A DNA stretch of 64,000 bases from Desulfatitalea tepidiphila (GTDB lineage: Bacteria; Desulfobacterota; Desulfobacteria; Desulfobacterales; Desulfosarcinaceae): contig NZ_BCAG01000003.1 of NCBI RefSeq assembly GCF_001293685.1, positions 1,240,001 to 1,304,000 of the forward strand. Reading direction: 5' to 3'. The translations under genes were made by a program, and so were the position numbers. The notes under the pieces are model-generated. The model had not been told where the DNA came from. It did not search any database and saw nothing but the letters and a program-made list of their open reading frames with translations. This document shows, one piece after another, positions 26,979 through 35,017 of the stretch (its first letter is position 1; every line of letters begins with the position of its first letter).

Positions 26979-28205
26979 ATGTCGTTTGAAACATTCGTCG
27001 CCGGAAGGTTTTTAAAGATTCGAAGCCAACGTAAGCTGGTGCCGGTCATCACGATCCTATCGACGTTAGGTGTCACGGTTGGGGTCATGGTCCTGATCGT
27101 GGTCATTGCCGTGATGACGGGGTTTCAGTCAGAGTTGAAACGGCGCATTCTGGATATCGATTCGCATATTACGGTGATGCGTTTCAATGACTGGATCCGA
27201 AACCCCAGTCAAATCCTTAGCCAGGTCAAAAATGTCGATGGGGTGGCTTCCGCCGCTCCTTTTGTCTATGCGCACGGCATGCTGCGTTCGGCCGACGGGG
27301 TCTCGGGGGTCGTTATCCGGGGCATCGATCCAGAGCGCACCGGCATCCAGGTGAAGGTCAACGGCACAGCGCTCATCGGCGATGTGTTGGCCGCTGCCGC
27401 CGGAGAGCAGATGGAGCAAGGTGTGATCCTGGGAAAGGTGCTGGCCGACAAACTGAAGGTTGCCGTCGGCAGCGGCGTTCTGCTCATGGTTGCGGATGCC
27501 CGACACGCCAGTCTGCGCACCCTGCCTCAGACGCAACGTCTGAAAGTGGTCGGATTGTTCGATACCGGGATGCACCAATATGACGGCGCCATGGGTTTCG
27601 CGCGCATCGACAGCCTTCAGCGGATGATCGGCGTGTCCGAGTCGGTCACAGGAATCGAGGTGCGGGTCGAACAACCGGATGAGGTGGAGAAGATCACTCA
27701 AGAGATTCACACTGCATTGGGGGATGCCTATTGGACCACCCACTGGAAAAGGATGAACCGTAATTTGTTCTCCATGCTCGCCATGCAGAAAGTGATGATG
27801 TATGTCATTTTGACTTTGATTATCCTCGTCGCCGCCTTTAATATCGCCAGTGCCCTTATTATGATGGTCAAAGAGAAAGTCAAAGATATTGCCATCTTAA
27901 AGGTGATGGGGGCGAGCAATCGAAGCATCCGCACCATTTTTCTGAACAAAGGCATGGTCATCGGTCTGGTTGGCATCTGCGCCGGCGCCTGCTTGGGATT
28001 GGTCTTATGTTGGATTATTGCACAGTATCCGATTATCGAACTTCCGGGCGACGTCTATTTTTTAACCACTCTGCCGATAAAAATCACAATAACCGATTTA
28101 GCCCTGATCGGGCTGGGTACCTTCGCGATTTGCATCTGTGCATCCCTTTACCCTGCGAGCAAGGCGGCCAGGTTGAAGCCTGTCGATGGGGTTCGCTATC
28201 GTTAA
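26979..28205 (+). CDS. LolC/LolE-family lipoprotein-releasing ABC permease
   Basis: This 408-residue permease has four membrane helices in the LolC/E layout. TM1 lies at about 20-45 (ITILSTLGVTVGVMVLIVVI). A large periplasmic domain fills about 46-265. The FtsX-type C-terminal block follows with the ATPase-coupling loop VKEKVKDIAILKVMGAS and two last helices. LolCDE extracts lipoproteins from the inner membrane. The partner ATPase LolD and a second permease are not in this window, so the subunit may be homodimeric (LolF-like) with lolD elsewhere. The window encodes many lipoproteins that such a system would sort. Confidence 0.88.
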   Translation: MSFETFVAGRFLKIRSQRKLVPVITILSTLGVTVGVMVLIVVIAVMTGFQSELKRRILDIDSHITVMRFNDWIRNPSQILSQVKNVDGVASAAPFVYAHGMLRSADGVSGVVIRGIDPERTGIQVKVNGTALIGDVLAAAAGEQMEQGVILGKVLADKLKVAVGSGVLLMVADARHASLRTLPQTQRLKVVGLFDTGMHQYDGAMGFARIDSLQRMIGVSESVTGIEVRVEQPDEVEKITQEIHTALGDAYWTTHWKRMNRNLFSMLAMQKVMMYVILTLIILVAAFNIASALIMMVKEKVKDIAILKVMGASNRSIRTIFLNKGMVIGLVGICAGACLGLVLCWIIAQYPIIELPGDVYFLTTLPIKITITDLALIGLGTFAICICASLYPASKAARLKPVDGVRYR

Positions 28206-28260
28206 CGGGTAGCCGCGGAGATCCCGAGAGCGGTGCAACGGTTCTACCCTTGGAGGATGG

Positions 28261-28713
28261 GTGCGAAAAATCTTGAAAATCCTGTTGATGATTCTGTTCC
28301 TGTCATTGGTGGTTTTTGCCGCCATCGTGGACCGGCTTGCCATTGAGGCCGTTCTGGGCGGCTTACGGCCAGGACCCTACCTGCGGTTGATCGGTGTCCT
28401 GGGAATGTTCGTGGCCATGTTTCTTTCTTGGGGTTATAAGAGAAAAATCGAGGCATCTCAGAAATATGTGCGCGCCCAGGAGGTGCTGACCCGGGCGGAC
28501 CAGCAGTTCGAACAGGCCCGATTGGAAAGCGAACGTCTCGAGAAACGGCTGATTGCCGAATACCAGCAGAAAAAGGCGAATCTGGACCAAAAGCTTTCTC
28601 AGTTAAAACAGGAGCATGAAGAAAGGATAATGGCCCTTAAGGAGCAAAACATGGCCTTGAAAGAATCCGTAGGCAAGCTGATGAAAATGGTTCGGAAGGG
28701 CAAGGTGCAGTAA
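28261..28713 (+). CDS. two-helix membrane protein with cytoplasmic coiled coil
   Basis: This 150-residue protein has no recognised family. Two hydrophobic segments (about 5-23 and 38-58) are followed by a long Lys/Glu/Gln-rich helix (60-140) with strong heptads (KANLDQKLSQLKQEHEERIM). It starts with GTG at 28261 close behind GGAGG. It sits 55 bp after the LolC/E-type gene and in the same direction, so co-transcription is likely. Function unknown. Confidence 0.6.
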   Translation: MRKILKILLMILFLSLVVFAAIVDRLAIEAVLGGLRPGPYLRLIGVLGMFVAMFLSWGYKRKIEASQKYVRAQEVLTRADQQFEQARLESERLEKRLIAEYQQKKANLDQKLSQLKQEHEERIMALKEQNMALKESVGKLMKMVRKGKVQ

Positions 28714-28857
28714 GGGCCATCAAGAGTATTGGTCATGCCCTGCTATTGTGATAAGGTCCGGCAGACAGGGAAAAATGTTCCATGGATGGACACAATTTCA
28801 AGAAGGGTAACGGGTGACGATGAAACGACAAGACCGGCAGGAAGGAAAGGTGTTGCC

Positions 28858-29568
28858 ATGATCAATCGGGGACCGTTTCAATTTCACTACCAATTTCAGT
28901 TCTCCAACGGCCAGATTAAAGATTATGAAATCTCTCTGGACCCGGATACATTGAGTTTGATCCCTGTCGCCACTGTCGCCGATACACCGGAATGGGTTCA
29001 TCTGGAATATCAGCAGTGCCCGGATTGCCCCCTGCACCCGGATGCCCACCGGAATTGTCCGATCGCCGTAAATATCATGGAACTGGTCGAATCGTTCAAA
29101 GCCGTCTTTTCATATCATGACTGCACCGTCGTCTGCGAGACTGCAGAGCGTTCTTACATGAAAAAGACATCCGTGATGGAAGGGTTGTCGTCCATCTTCG
29201 GGGTGATCATGGCAACGAGCGATTGCCCGGTCATGGAATTTCTCAAGCCCATGGCACGGTTTCACCTGCCTTTCGCAACCATCGAGGAAACCACTGTCCG
29301 CACGGCTTCCATGTATCTGCTGGCTCAATACTTCAAATACAAGAATCAGCCGGGAATTCGTTTCGACTTCAAAACCCTGGAACAACATTACAGCAGGGTG
29401 CAGGTGGTCAACGAAGGTTTGCTTGGCCGCATCACCAGCGTCGGCAGTGAAGACGCAGATAAAAACGCGATCGTAACCCTCCACTCCCTCTCCCAGTTTT
29501 TGTCCATGGAGATGGACTATAGCTTGAGCGGATTGGAATATATCTTTGCGGGGCGCTTTGCCGATTGA
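28858..29568 (+). CDS. conserved-looking cytoplasmic protein with Cys/His cluster
   Basis: This 236-residue protein is not recognised. A Cys/His-rich segment near residues 50-65 (CPDCPLHPDAHRNCP) could bind a metal. The rest is mixed alpha/beta without membrane segments, with hydrophobic helices at VMEGLSSIFGVIMA and FLKPMARFHLPF. The start at 28858 is supported by GGAAAGG seven bases upstream; the longer frame from 28729 has no ribosome site and an unusual N-terminus. It follows the two-helix protein at 144 bp. Confidence 0.55.
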   Translation: MINRGPFQFHYQFQFSNGQIKDYEISLDPDTLSLIPVATVADTPEWVHLEYQQCPDCPLHPDAHRNCPIAVNIMELVESFKAVFSYHDCTVVCETAERSYMKKTSVMEGLSSIFGVIMATSDCPVMEFLKPMARFHLPFATIEETTVRTASMYLLAQYFKYKNQPGIRFDFKTLEQHYSRVQVVNEGLLGRITSVGSEDADKNAIVTLHSLSQFLSMEMDYSLSGLEYIFAGRFAD

Positions 29569-29676
29569 AGACCTTGGCCTGTAACGCATGCGCATTCAAA
29601 ACAACGACACTGAGTATCTTTTTCACCATTTTTTTCCAACCCTATTTGTGCAGTTCCGCCTCCACTTGACGAAGAA

Positions 29677-31392
29677 TTGTTCAAAGACAAAAGTACAGAA
29701 AGAAGTATAAAATTGATCAAGCTGCTGAAATCATTTCTATCCAAGCTCGGATCGACGCGGGCTCCAAAAGAATCGCAACCACCAGAGACGACCCCCCAAT
29801 CACGTCAAACAGTGCCATCGATCCCCAATACCGACCGTTCCCGTGGGGCGAATTCAAGCGTCGCGTCTGGTAAACAGGCCGATGGCGGCAAGCGGCGGTC
29901 GATTGGACCCGCAGCGTCTGCCAAAGTGGCGCCTGAGGCTATTGTAACGCCACGTTGGGACCTCATGTCCTTTCAAGTGGCTCCCGAGGAAGGAAAGGTC
30001 CGGTTTCACGATCTCGGATTGCCGGATCCCCTGATGCACGCCATCGCCGATCTGGGTTTTCGGTATTGCACGCCTATTCAGGCCGAAATCCTGCCGAGTA
30101 CGCTGTCGGGCAAAGACGCCACCGGCCGTGCCCAAACCGGTACCGGTAAAACGGCCGCCTTCCTGATCACGATAATCACCCGTTTGCTGAGCGAGACGCC
30201 CAAGACCCAATTGCCCAAAGGTTCGCCGCGGGTTCTGGTCCTCGGCCCGACCCGGGAACTGGTCATGCAAATCGCCGAGGAGGGACGCCAGCTCGCCAAA
30301 TATACAGACCTGACCATCACTAGTGTGTTTGGCGGCATGGATTATGAAAAGCAGCGCCGCCAGCTGACCCAGACGAATAGCGATATCGTGGTGGCGACGC
30401 CCGGACGTTTGCTCGATTACAAACGGCAGGGCGACATCAGACTGGATCAAGTGGAGATTCTGATCATAGACGAAGCGGACCGCATGCTCGATATGGGGTT
30501 TATCCCGGACGTGCGCAAGATCATTTATGCCACGCCGCACAAGGATAAACGCCAGACCCTGCTGTTCAGCGCCACGCTGACGCCGGAAGTAACACGCCTG
30601 ACGGCCCAGTGGACCCGGAATCCCATCCATGTGGAAATAGAGCCCGAGCAGGTGGCTGTCGATTCGGTCGAACAGATCGTCTATATCGTCACCCGGGAAG
30701 AAAAGGCCGCCTTGCTTTACAATATTCTTGAGCGAAAAGGGCTGAAGCAGGTGATCGTGTTTTGCAATCGTAAGGATGAAACCCGCCGTCTGGCCGATCT
30801 TTTTCAGCGGTATCAGATGGATTGCGCGGTGTTGTCAGGGGATATCCGCCAGCGTACGCGCGTGCGCACGCTGGAAGATTTCAAGGCCGGAAAGATTCGC
30901 GTGCTGGTCGCCACCGACGTTGCCGGAAGGGGAATCCATATCGAGGGTATGGACCATGTCATCAACTATACATTGCCGCGGGATCCGGAAGACTATGTCC
31001 ATCGCATTGGACGCACCGGAAGGGCCGGCGCATCCGGAACATCGATCAGCTTCGCCGACGAAGAGGATGGTTTTTTTATACCGGCCATCGAAGAGCTGAT
31101 CGGCTATAGACTTCCCTGTATTCATCCAGAAGAGGGATGGTTGACGCCGCTGCCACCCCCTCCGGCGAAACGAAAAGCGCGAGACGAAGATCGAAAGCCG
31201 CAGCGGTCGCGCTCTTCCCAAAGGAGCCGCCGGCGACGGCCTTCCGGTTCTGCGGCTGGTGCTCAGGGCGAACGCAAACAGAGAACCCGCCCGCCGACGC
31301 GATCCGGATCGCGTCGGCGGGGCCGGGGCAAGGACGATCGGTCTGGCGTTGCTGCCGCGAAAACCGAAACGGGACCCATCCAAAGCCAATAG
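29677..31392 (+). CDS. DEAD-box ATP-dependent RNA helicase (RhlB/RhlE-like)
   Basis: This helicase has 571 residues if it starts at TTG 29677; the true start is uncertain because no good ribosome site or upstream ATG is seen. A variable N-terminus of about 110 residues precedes the Q motif ([13 protein letters not shown]). Motif I is [11 protein letters not shown], Ia [19 protein letters not shown] and III LFSATL. The C-terminal RecA lobe has [13 protein letters not shown] and [10 protein letters not shown]. The last 80 residues are Arg/Lys/Ser-rich, a typical RNA-binding tail. RNA unwinding for decay or ribosome assembly is inferred. It is convergent with thiL, 16 bp apart. Confidence 0.9.
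   Translation: MFKDKSTERSIKLIKLLKSFLSKLGSTRAPKESQPPETTPQSRQTVPSIPNTDRSRGANSSVASGKQADGGKRRSIGPAASAKVAPEAIVTPRWDLMSFQVAPEEGKVRFHDLGLPDPLMHAIADLGFRYCTPIQAEILPSTLSGKDATGRAQTGTGKTAAFLITIITRLLSETPKTQLPKGSPRVLVLGPTRELVMQIAEEGRQLAKYTDLTITSVFGGMDYEKQRRQLTQTNSDIVVATPGRLLDYKRQGDIRLDQVEILIIDEADRMLDMGFIPDVRKIIYATPHKDKRQTLLFSATLTPEVTRLTAQWTRNPIHVEIEPEQVAVDSVEQIVYIVTREEKAALLYNILERKGLKQVIVFCNRKDETRRLADLFQRYQMDCAVLSGDIRQRTRVRTLEDFKAGKIRVLVATDVAGRGIHIEGMDHVINYTLPRDPEDYVHRIGRTGRAGASGTSISFADEEDGFFIPAIEELIGYRLPCIHPEEGWLTPLPPPPAKRKARDEDRKPQRSRSSQRSRRRRPSGSAAGAQGERKQRTRPPTRSGSRRRGRGKDDRSGVAAAKTETGPIQSQ
31290..31321. repeat. 32-bp perfect palindrome inside the helicase tail
   Basis: The sequence is symmetric without a mismatch about the 31305/31306 junction (CCCGCCGACGCGATCC and its complement) and lies in codons for the Arg-rich tail. 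It could fold into a strong RNA hairpin and halt or slow transcription 70 bp before the helicase stop. Chance is unlikely at this length. Confidence 0.75.
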
Positions 31393-31408
31393 CCGAGCGC
31401 CTCAAACG

Positions 31409-32386
31409 TTATCCAAAATGGTTGTATCCACCTGTCAGCGGCGTGGCATGGCCATCTGCATCGATAAGAAGGGCGCGTCCCGCCTGGTTCGTTACGCGCC
31501 CTATTTCGTAGCAATCGACACCACTCTGCAATAGGGTGGGGAGATTTTGCGGCGATATGGAGAAAAGCAGTTCGAAATCCTCTCCGCCGCCGAGCGCCCA
31601 TTGCATCGGGTCGACGCCGATCATCCGTCCTGCCTGGATCACCTCATCTTGCAGTGGAACTTTTTTTGCATCTATTTCAGCCCCTACCTTGCTTTGGGTG
31701 CAGATATGATGCACTTCGGCGCCCAAACCATCGCTGATGTCGATCATGGCATTGGCCAACGGGGCGATCAATCCGGCCACGTCCATGCGGCATCTGGGTT
31801 CAAGGTGCTTTTTCAAGAGATAGTCGGAAGGCTTTCGACCGCTGATCAACAGCGCCAGACCAGCGGCTGATCCCCCCAGGCAGCCGGTCACCATCAATCT
31901 ATCGCCGGGCCGGGCCTGGCTGCGAAGACACAGATGCACGGGCAACACCGATCCAAGCAAGGCAATGTTGATGGTCGTGGTTGGGCCCTGGGTGGTATCG
32001 CCGCCAAGCAGCGCGGTGCCATGCTGCCGGCAAGAGGCCATGATCCCCTGGTAGAGTTTTTCAACCCAGGTAACTTCCGTATCTTCGGGCAGTGCAAGGG
32101 ATACGAACATCCATTGGGCGGTGCCCCCCATGGCTGCAATATCGCTCACATTGCATTCCGATGCCTTGAATCCGATTTGATGGGCACTGGCCCACGTGCT
32201 TTTGAAGTGCCGCCCTTCGACAAGCAGGTCCGTGGTGACCAGCAGGTAGGGGGCCGGTTCGGGGGCTGTGCGGATGACCGCAGCGTCATCGCCGATGCCT
32301 TGCACGACCTGCGCATGATTTAGGGCGACCAGATCCGCCAAGCGGTCGATCAGGGCAAATTCTCCACCGATGTCCTTGATTTTCAT
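31409..32386 (-). CDS. thiL: thiamine-monophosphate kinase ThiL
   Basis: This enzyme of about 325 residues phosphorylates thiamine monophosphate to the diphosphate cofactor. Landmarks are GEFALIDRLADL at the N-terminus, GIGDDAAVI, TTDLLVEGRHF, NVSDIAAMGG, LLGGDTTQGP, MIDISDGLGAEV and GGGEDFELLF. The start at 32386 (KIKDIGGEF) agrees with the family; the longer frame reads into the upstream gene. It is the last gene of the minus-strand string containing the sheath-like protein, 13 bp after it, probably a passenger. No thiamine riboswitch motif was seen. Confidence 0.95.
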   Translation of the reverse strand: MKIKDIGGEFALIDRLADLVALNHAQVVQGIGDDAAVIRTAPEPAPYLLVTTDLLVEGRHFKSTWASAHQIGFKASECNVSDIAAMGGTAQWMFVSLALPEDTEVTWVEKLYQGIMASCRQHGTALLGGDTTQGPTTTINIALLGSVLPVHLCLRSQARPGDRLMVTGCLGGSAAGLALLISGRKPSDYLLKKHLEPRCRMDVAGLIAPLANAMIDISDGLGAEVHHICTQSKVGAEIDAKKVPLQDEVIQAGRMIGVDPMQWALGGGEDFELLFSISPQNLPTLLQSGVDCYEIGRVTNQAGRALLIDADGHATPLTGGYNHFG

Positions 32387-32399
32387 AGGACTGAATACT

Positions 32400-33977
32400 C
32401 TACCAGTTGAGCCGTAACTCGATGGGCCGGCGGTTCTGCAGAAACGCGGCACCCGGCATCAACTGGATGGTCAGCGGGATGCCGCTTTCGGCCTGGGTCG
32501 CTTGCGTTTCAATGTCAATTACGATGGAAGAAAACAGAGGCGGATCACTTTGTTCGCTGAAACGGATCAGATACGATTCCAGCTGCCGCTTCAAATCGTC
32601 CGGGGCGTTTTCCGCAGGAAGGTGGTCTTTGCACCACAGGATAAACTGAGTCGCCTGGGTGAGAAGGAGCTGATAGGCCAGTGATTGACCGCTGACCGTC
32701 ACCGCTCCGGGGAAAAATGCCCAATCCTTTTTGGGTGCCGTGGCCAGCGGCGTGAATCCGGCCTCCACGAATTGGGACAAGCGATTCTGATCGAAATGAG
32801 TTTCGGATACCATGGGTGGTAGGTGCCCATCGGTATGGAACGCCAGATCTTGTATCAGAAAGTGCTGCTTATCGCAAAAGCCGGTCGGCCAGCGATGCCT
32901 GGAAACACTTTGAGCGATTAAAGTGCCGAGGCCCCAAACCGGTGCGATCCAGTTCCGGCCGGACTCGACAAAAGGGGTGTGGCGCGGTGGATTCTCTTCA
33001 CCATAAGGGTAGCGAACCAGAAAGCGGTTGCACGTCAGGCAGATCCAATAGCCGTCCGACGATTGGCGCAGGCGGTTGAACTTGGCATAAGCAGAGGATC
33101 CCAGGTGGTTGGGGATGTAGGGCAGGGTGCCCAAGCTTGACCATTGGGACAGCTGGAAAAACGAGGCCGGCACCCAGGCGATGATCGGCACCATCCATGT
33201 GGCTGCCCAGCGGGCGGTGATTTCGAGTCGTTCCGCCGCCAATGGGGTGTTGTCAAAGGGCAGGTCGAGCAGGATGACGTTGGGCAGATCGGCGATGATG
33301 TGAGGGCTCAGCGCTTCCAGGTTCGCTTCCAACGCCTCGGGCTGCACGCTCGAGATCGAGACGGTGGTCTCTGTAGTGTCAATGCCCTGTTGGAGCAATA
33401 GCCTCAACCCGCGCCAGGCGCTTTCCATGGTTTGAAACCGCTTGTCATCGAAAAGCGCATTCAACAGGCCGCACGAGATGGCATCGAGCTGCTGCGTGTC
33501 TGTTCGAATTGAATCCGCCTTGGTGTGAGTGGCGCTGTCCAGGGCGACCATATTCAGAATATGATCGATTTGACTAAGTTGATTCGGCGTCTTGGGCGAA
33601 ACCGGGGGGGCCTGGAGCTCGATCGGCGGCAGTTCCGGCCACTGGTGTAACTCCTGGCGGATATGGTCGTTGGGTTCACCATTTTGACGGGCTTTCTTAA
33701 TATAATCTTTTACTGTGGAGATCTGTTTAAAAAAAGGATGCGAGGTGACCACACCATCCGGATGGAAGGCCTTCAGGCGGTCAAATCGGAAGGCCAGCCG
33801 GCCTTGCGGACACAGGGACTTTTCGACAATCAGGTCCAGATGAAGGGCCATTTTTCCCATGACCTCATCCAACGATGCGCGATCAACCACCTGCGGCTGG
33901 ATGGCGAGGGCGTCATCGGGTTCCGGAGCGAAAGTCGCCAAGGCGAGGATTTTAAATCGGGTGTCAACAGTAGACAT
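32400..33977 (-). CDS. single-chain TssB-TssC-like contractile sheath protein (type VI secretion-like)
   Basis: This 525-residue protein joins features of both T6SS sheath subunits. Residues about 60-98 (RFDRLKAFHPDGVV...STVKDYIKKAR) match the TssB/VipA pattern around its DFxPD motif. Residues about 135-525 follow TssC/VipB: ESAWRGLRLLL (185-195), a strand reading ICLTCNRFLVRYPYGEENPP (312-331) and VWGLGTLIAQSVSRHRW (347-363). The C-terminal strand is ELRLNW after PGAAF. In canonical systems these are two genes (about 170 and 490 residues); here the TssB part is shortened and joined by a Pro-rich linker (110-134). No other T6SS gene is in the window. It is flanked by a double-FHA gene (21 bp upstream) and thiL. 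The TssC similarity is strong, the TssB part moderate. Assembly into a sheath is inference. Confidence 0.75.
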   Translation of the reverse strand: MSTVDTRFKILALATFAPEPDDALAIQPQVVDRASLDEVMGKMALHLDLIVEKSLCPQGRLAFRFDRLKAFHPDGVVTSHPFFKQISTVKDYIKKARQNGEPNDHIRQELHQWPELPPIELQAPPVSPKTPNQLSQIDHILNMVALDSATHTKADSIRTDTQQLDAISCGLLNALFDDKRFQTMESAWRGLRLLLQQGIDTTETTVSISSVQPEALEANLEALSPHIIADLPNVILLDLPFDNTPLAAERLEITARWAATWMVPIIAWVPASFFQLSQWSSLGTLPYIPNHLGSSAYAKFNRLRQSSDGYWICLTCNRFLVRYPYGEENPPRHTPFVESGRNWIAPVWGLGTLIAQSVSRHRWPTGFCDKQHFLIQDLAFHTDGHLPPMVSETHFDQNRLSQFVEAGFTPLATAPKKDWAFFPGAVTVSGQSLAYQLLLTQATQFILWCKDHLPAENAPDDLKRQLESYLIRFSEQSDPPLFSSIVIDIETQATQAESGIPLTIQLMPGAAFLQNRRPIELRLNW

Positions 33978-33998
33978 ACCAATTTGCCATGAATGGGG

Positions 33999-34982
33999 TT
34001 ATGAGAAAAATTTTTTAATCAGGCCACCGGCTTTGTGGCTCAATTTTTCCGACCATTCCTGCTTTTGGGGCGTTTCAGGAGCGGGCGGCCGTGTCGGCGT
34101 CGGCTCTACCGGTGCTGGCTCTTCGACCTCCGCCAGACGACCTCCCCCCAGAAACCTGAATTTTGGTCCGTGTTCGCCGAGTGAGAGTTGTGCGTTGGGT
34201 TCGAGATACATTTGGGTTTGGATCGGCTGCCCGTCGATGGTGATGCAGTTTAACCCGGTCAGGTCCTTGATCCAATATCTATCTTGCGCGAAAAAGATTT
34301 GCGCATGACGTTCCCGGACCCCGGGATGGGCGATCAAAAAATCGCATCCCGCACCGCTGCCGATCACTATGGGCAGTGCTTGAAATGACTTGAGCGCCGG
34401 GCCGTATTGAATGGCCAGTGGTGCTTTAACCTTTTCGGCCGTCGGCATGGCCGCAGATGGTGGAGATTTCAGCGGCGGGGAAGTCTGGTTTGCGGATGCC
34501 GCAAATGCAGGTTTTTCGGTGTGCCTGGGCGGCTGATGCAATTCACGGCCCTGGGGAAAAGGTTGCGCTTTTACCGGTTGAACCTGGTGCGGTCTGAGGG
34601 GCGGAGCTGGCGACGCGGTTTCCGGCGCGGCAACATTCTGTGTTTGTGGCGGTGGGGTGGCGCTGATTTGCGTCAGAAAGCTCACCTTTGGGCCGCCCTC
34701 GGCGAACATGAGCACGTCGCCATCTTTGAGATAGGTTTCCGATACCCGTTGGCCATTGACATAGGTGCCGTTGGTGCTTTGATCGATGAGTTTGAAACGA
34801 TTGCCTTCCCGAACGATACGAGCGTGCACGCGTGACAGCGTCACCATCTCTTTCGGAAACAGGACCTCACAATCCGGGTGGCGTCCCACTCGGATATCTC
34901 CTTCCGACAGTTCTTGAATTTCGCCCTTTAACGGACCTTGCAAGTGGACCAGTTGGACCGTGATGTTGGGGATGGTGCTCAT
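33999..34982 (-). CDS. double FHA-domain protein
   Basis: This 327-residue cytoplasmic protein has two forkhead-associated domains that bind phosphothreonine. FHA1 (about 25-100) has all core residues: G33-R34 in RVGRHPDCEV, S50/R51/H53 in TLSRVHARIV, and N71-G72 in STNGTYVNG. A Pro/Ala-rich linker (105-185) leads to FHA2 (about 200-285: VIGSGAGCDFLI, VRERHAQIFF, TGLNCITIDG). FHA2 lacks the GR pair and the usual Ser, so it may not bind phosphate. It lies between the LysM/TPR gene and the sheath-like gene. Two Ser/Thr kinases 3 kb away are plausible writers. In T6SS, Fha proteins trigger assembly after kinase action. Confidence 0.88.
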   Translation of the reverse strand: MSTIPNITVQLVHLQGPLKGEIQELSEGDIRVGRHPDCEVLFPKEMVTLSRVHARIVREGNRFKLIDQSTNGTYVNGQRVSETYLKDGDVLMFAEGGPKVSFLTQISATPPPQTQNVAAPETASPAPPLRPHQVQPVKAQPFPQGRELHQPPRHTEKPAFAASANQTSPPLKSPPSAAMPTAEKVKAPLAIQYGPALKSFQALPIVIGSGAGCDFLIAHPGVRERHAQIFFAQDRYWIKDLTGLNCITIDGQPIQTQMYLEPNAQLSLGEHGPKFRFLGGGRLAEVEEPAPVEPTPTRPPAPETPQKQEWSEKLSHKAGGLIKKFFS

Positions 34983-35017
34983 GATGGAAACTCGATCACT
35001 GTTTGGGGGTTATATAA

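Noticed and set aside
32387-32452. Thiamine riboswitch or extended ThiL start
   Set aside because: The upstream bases code for the end of the sheath-like protein; no conserved thiamine-box sequence is present.
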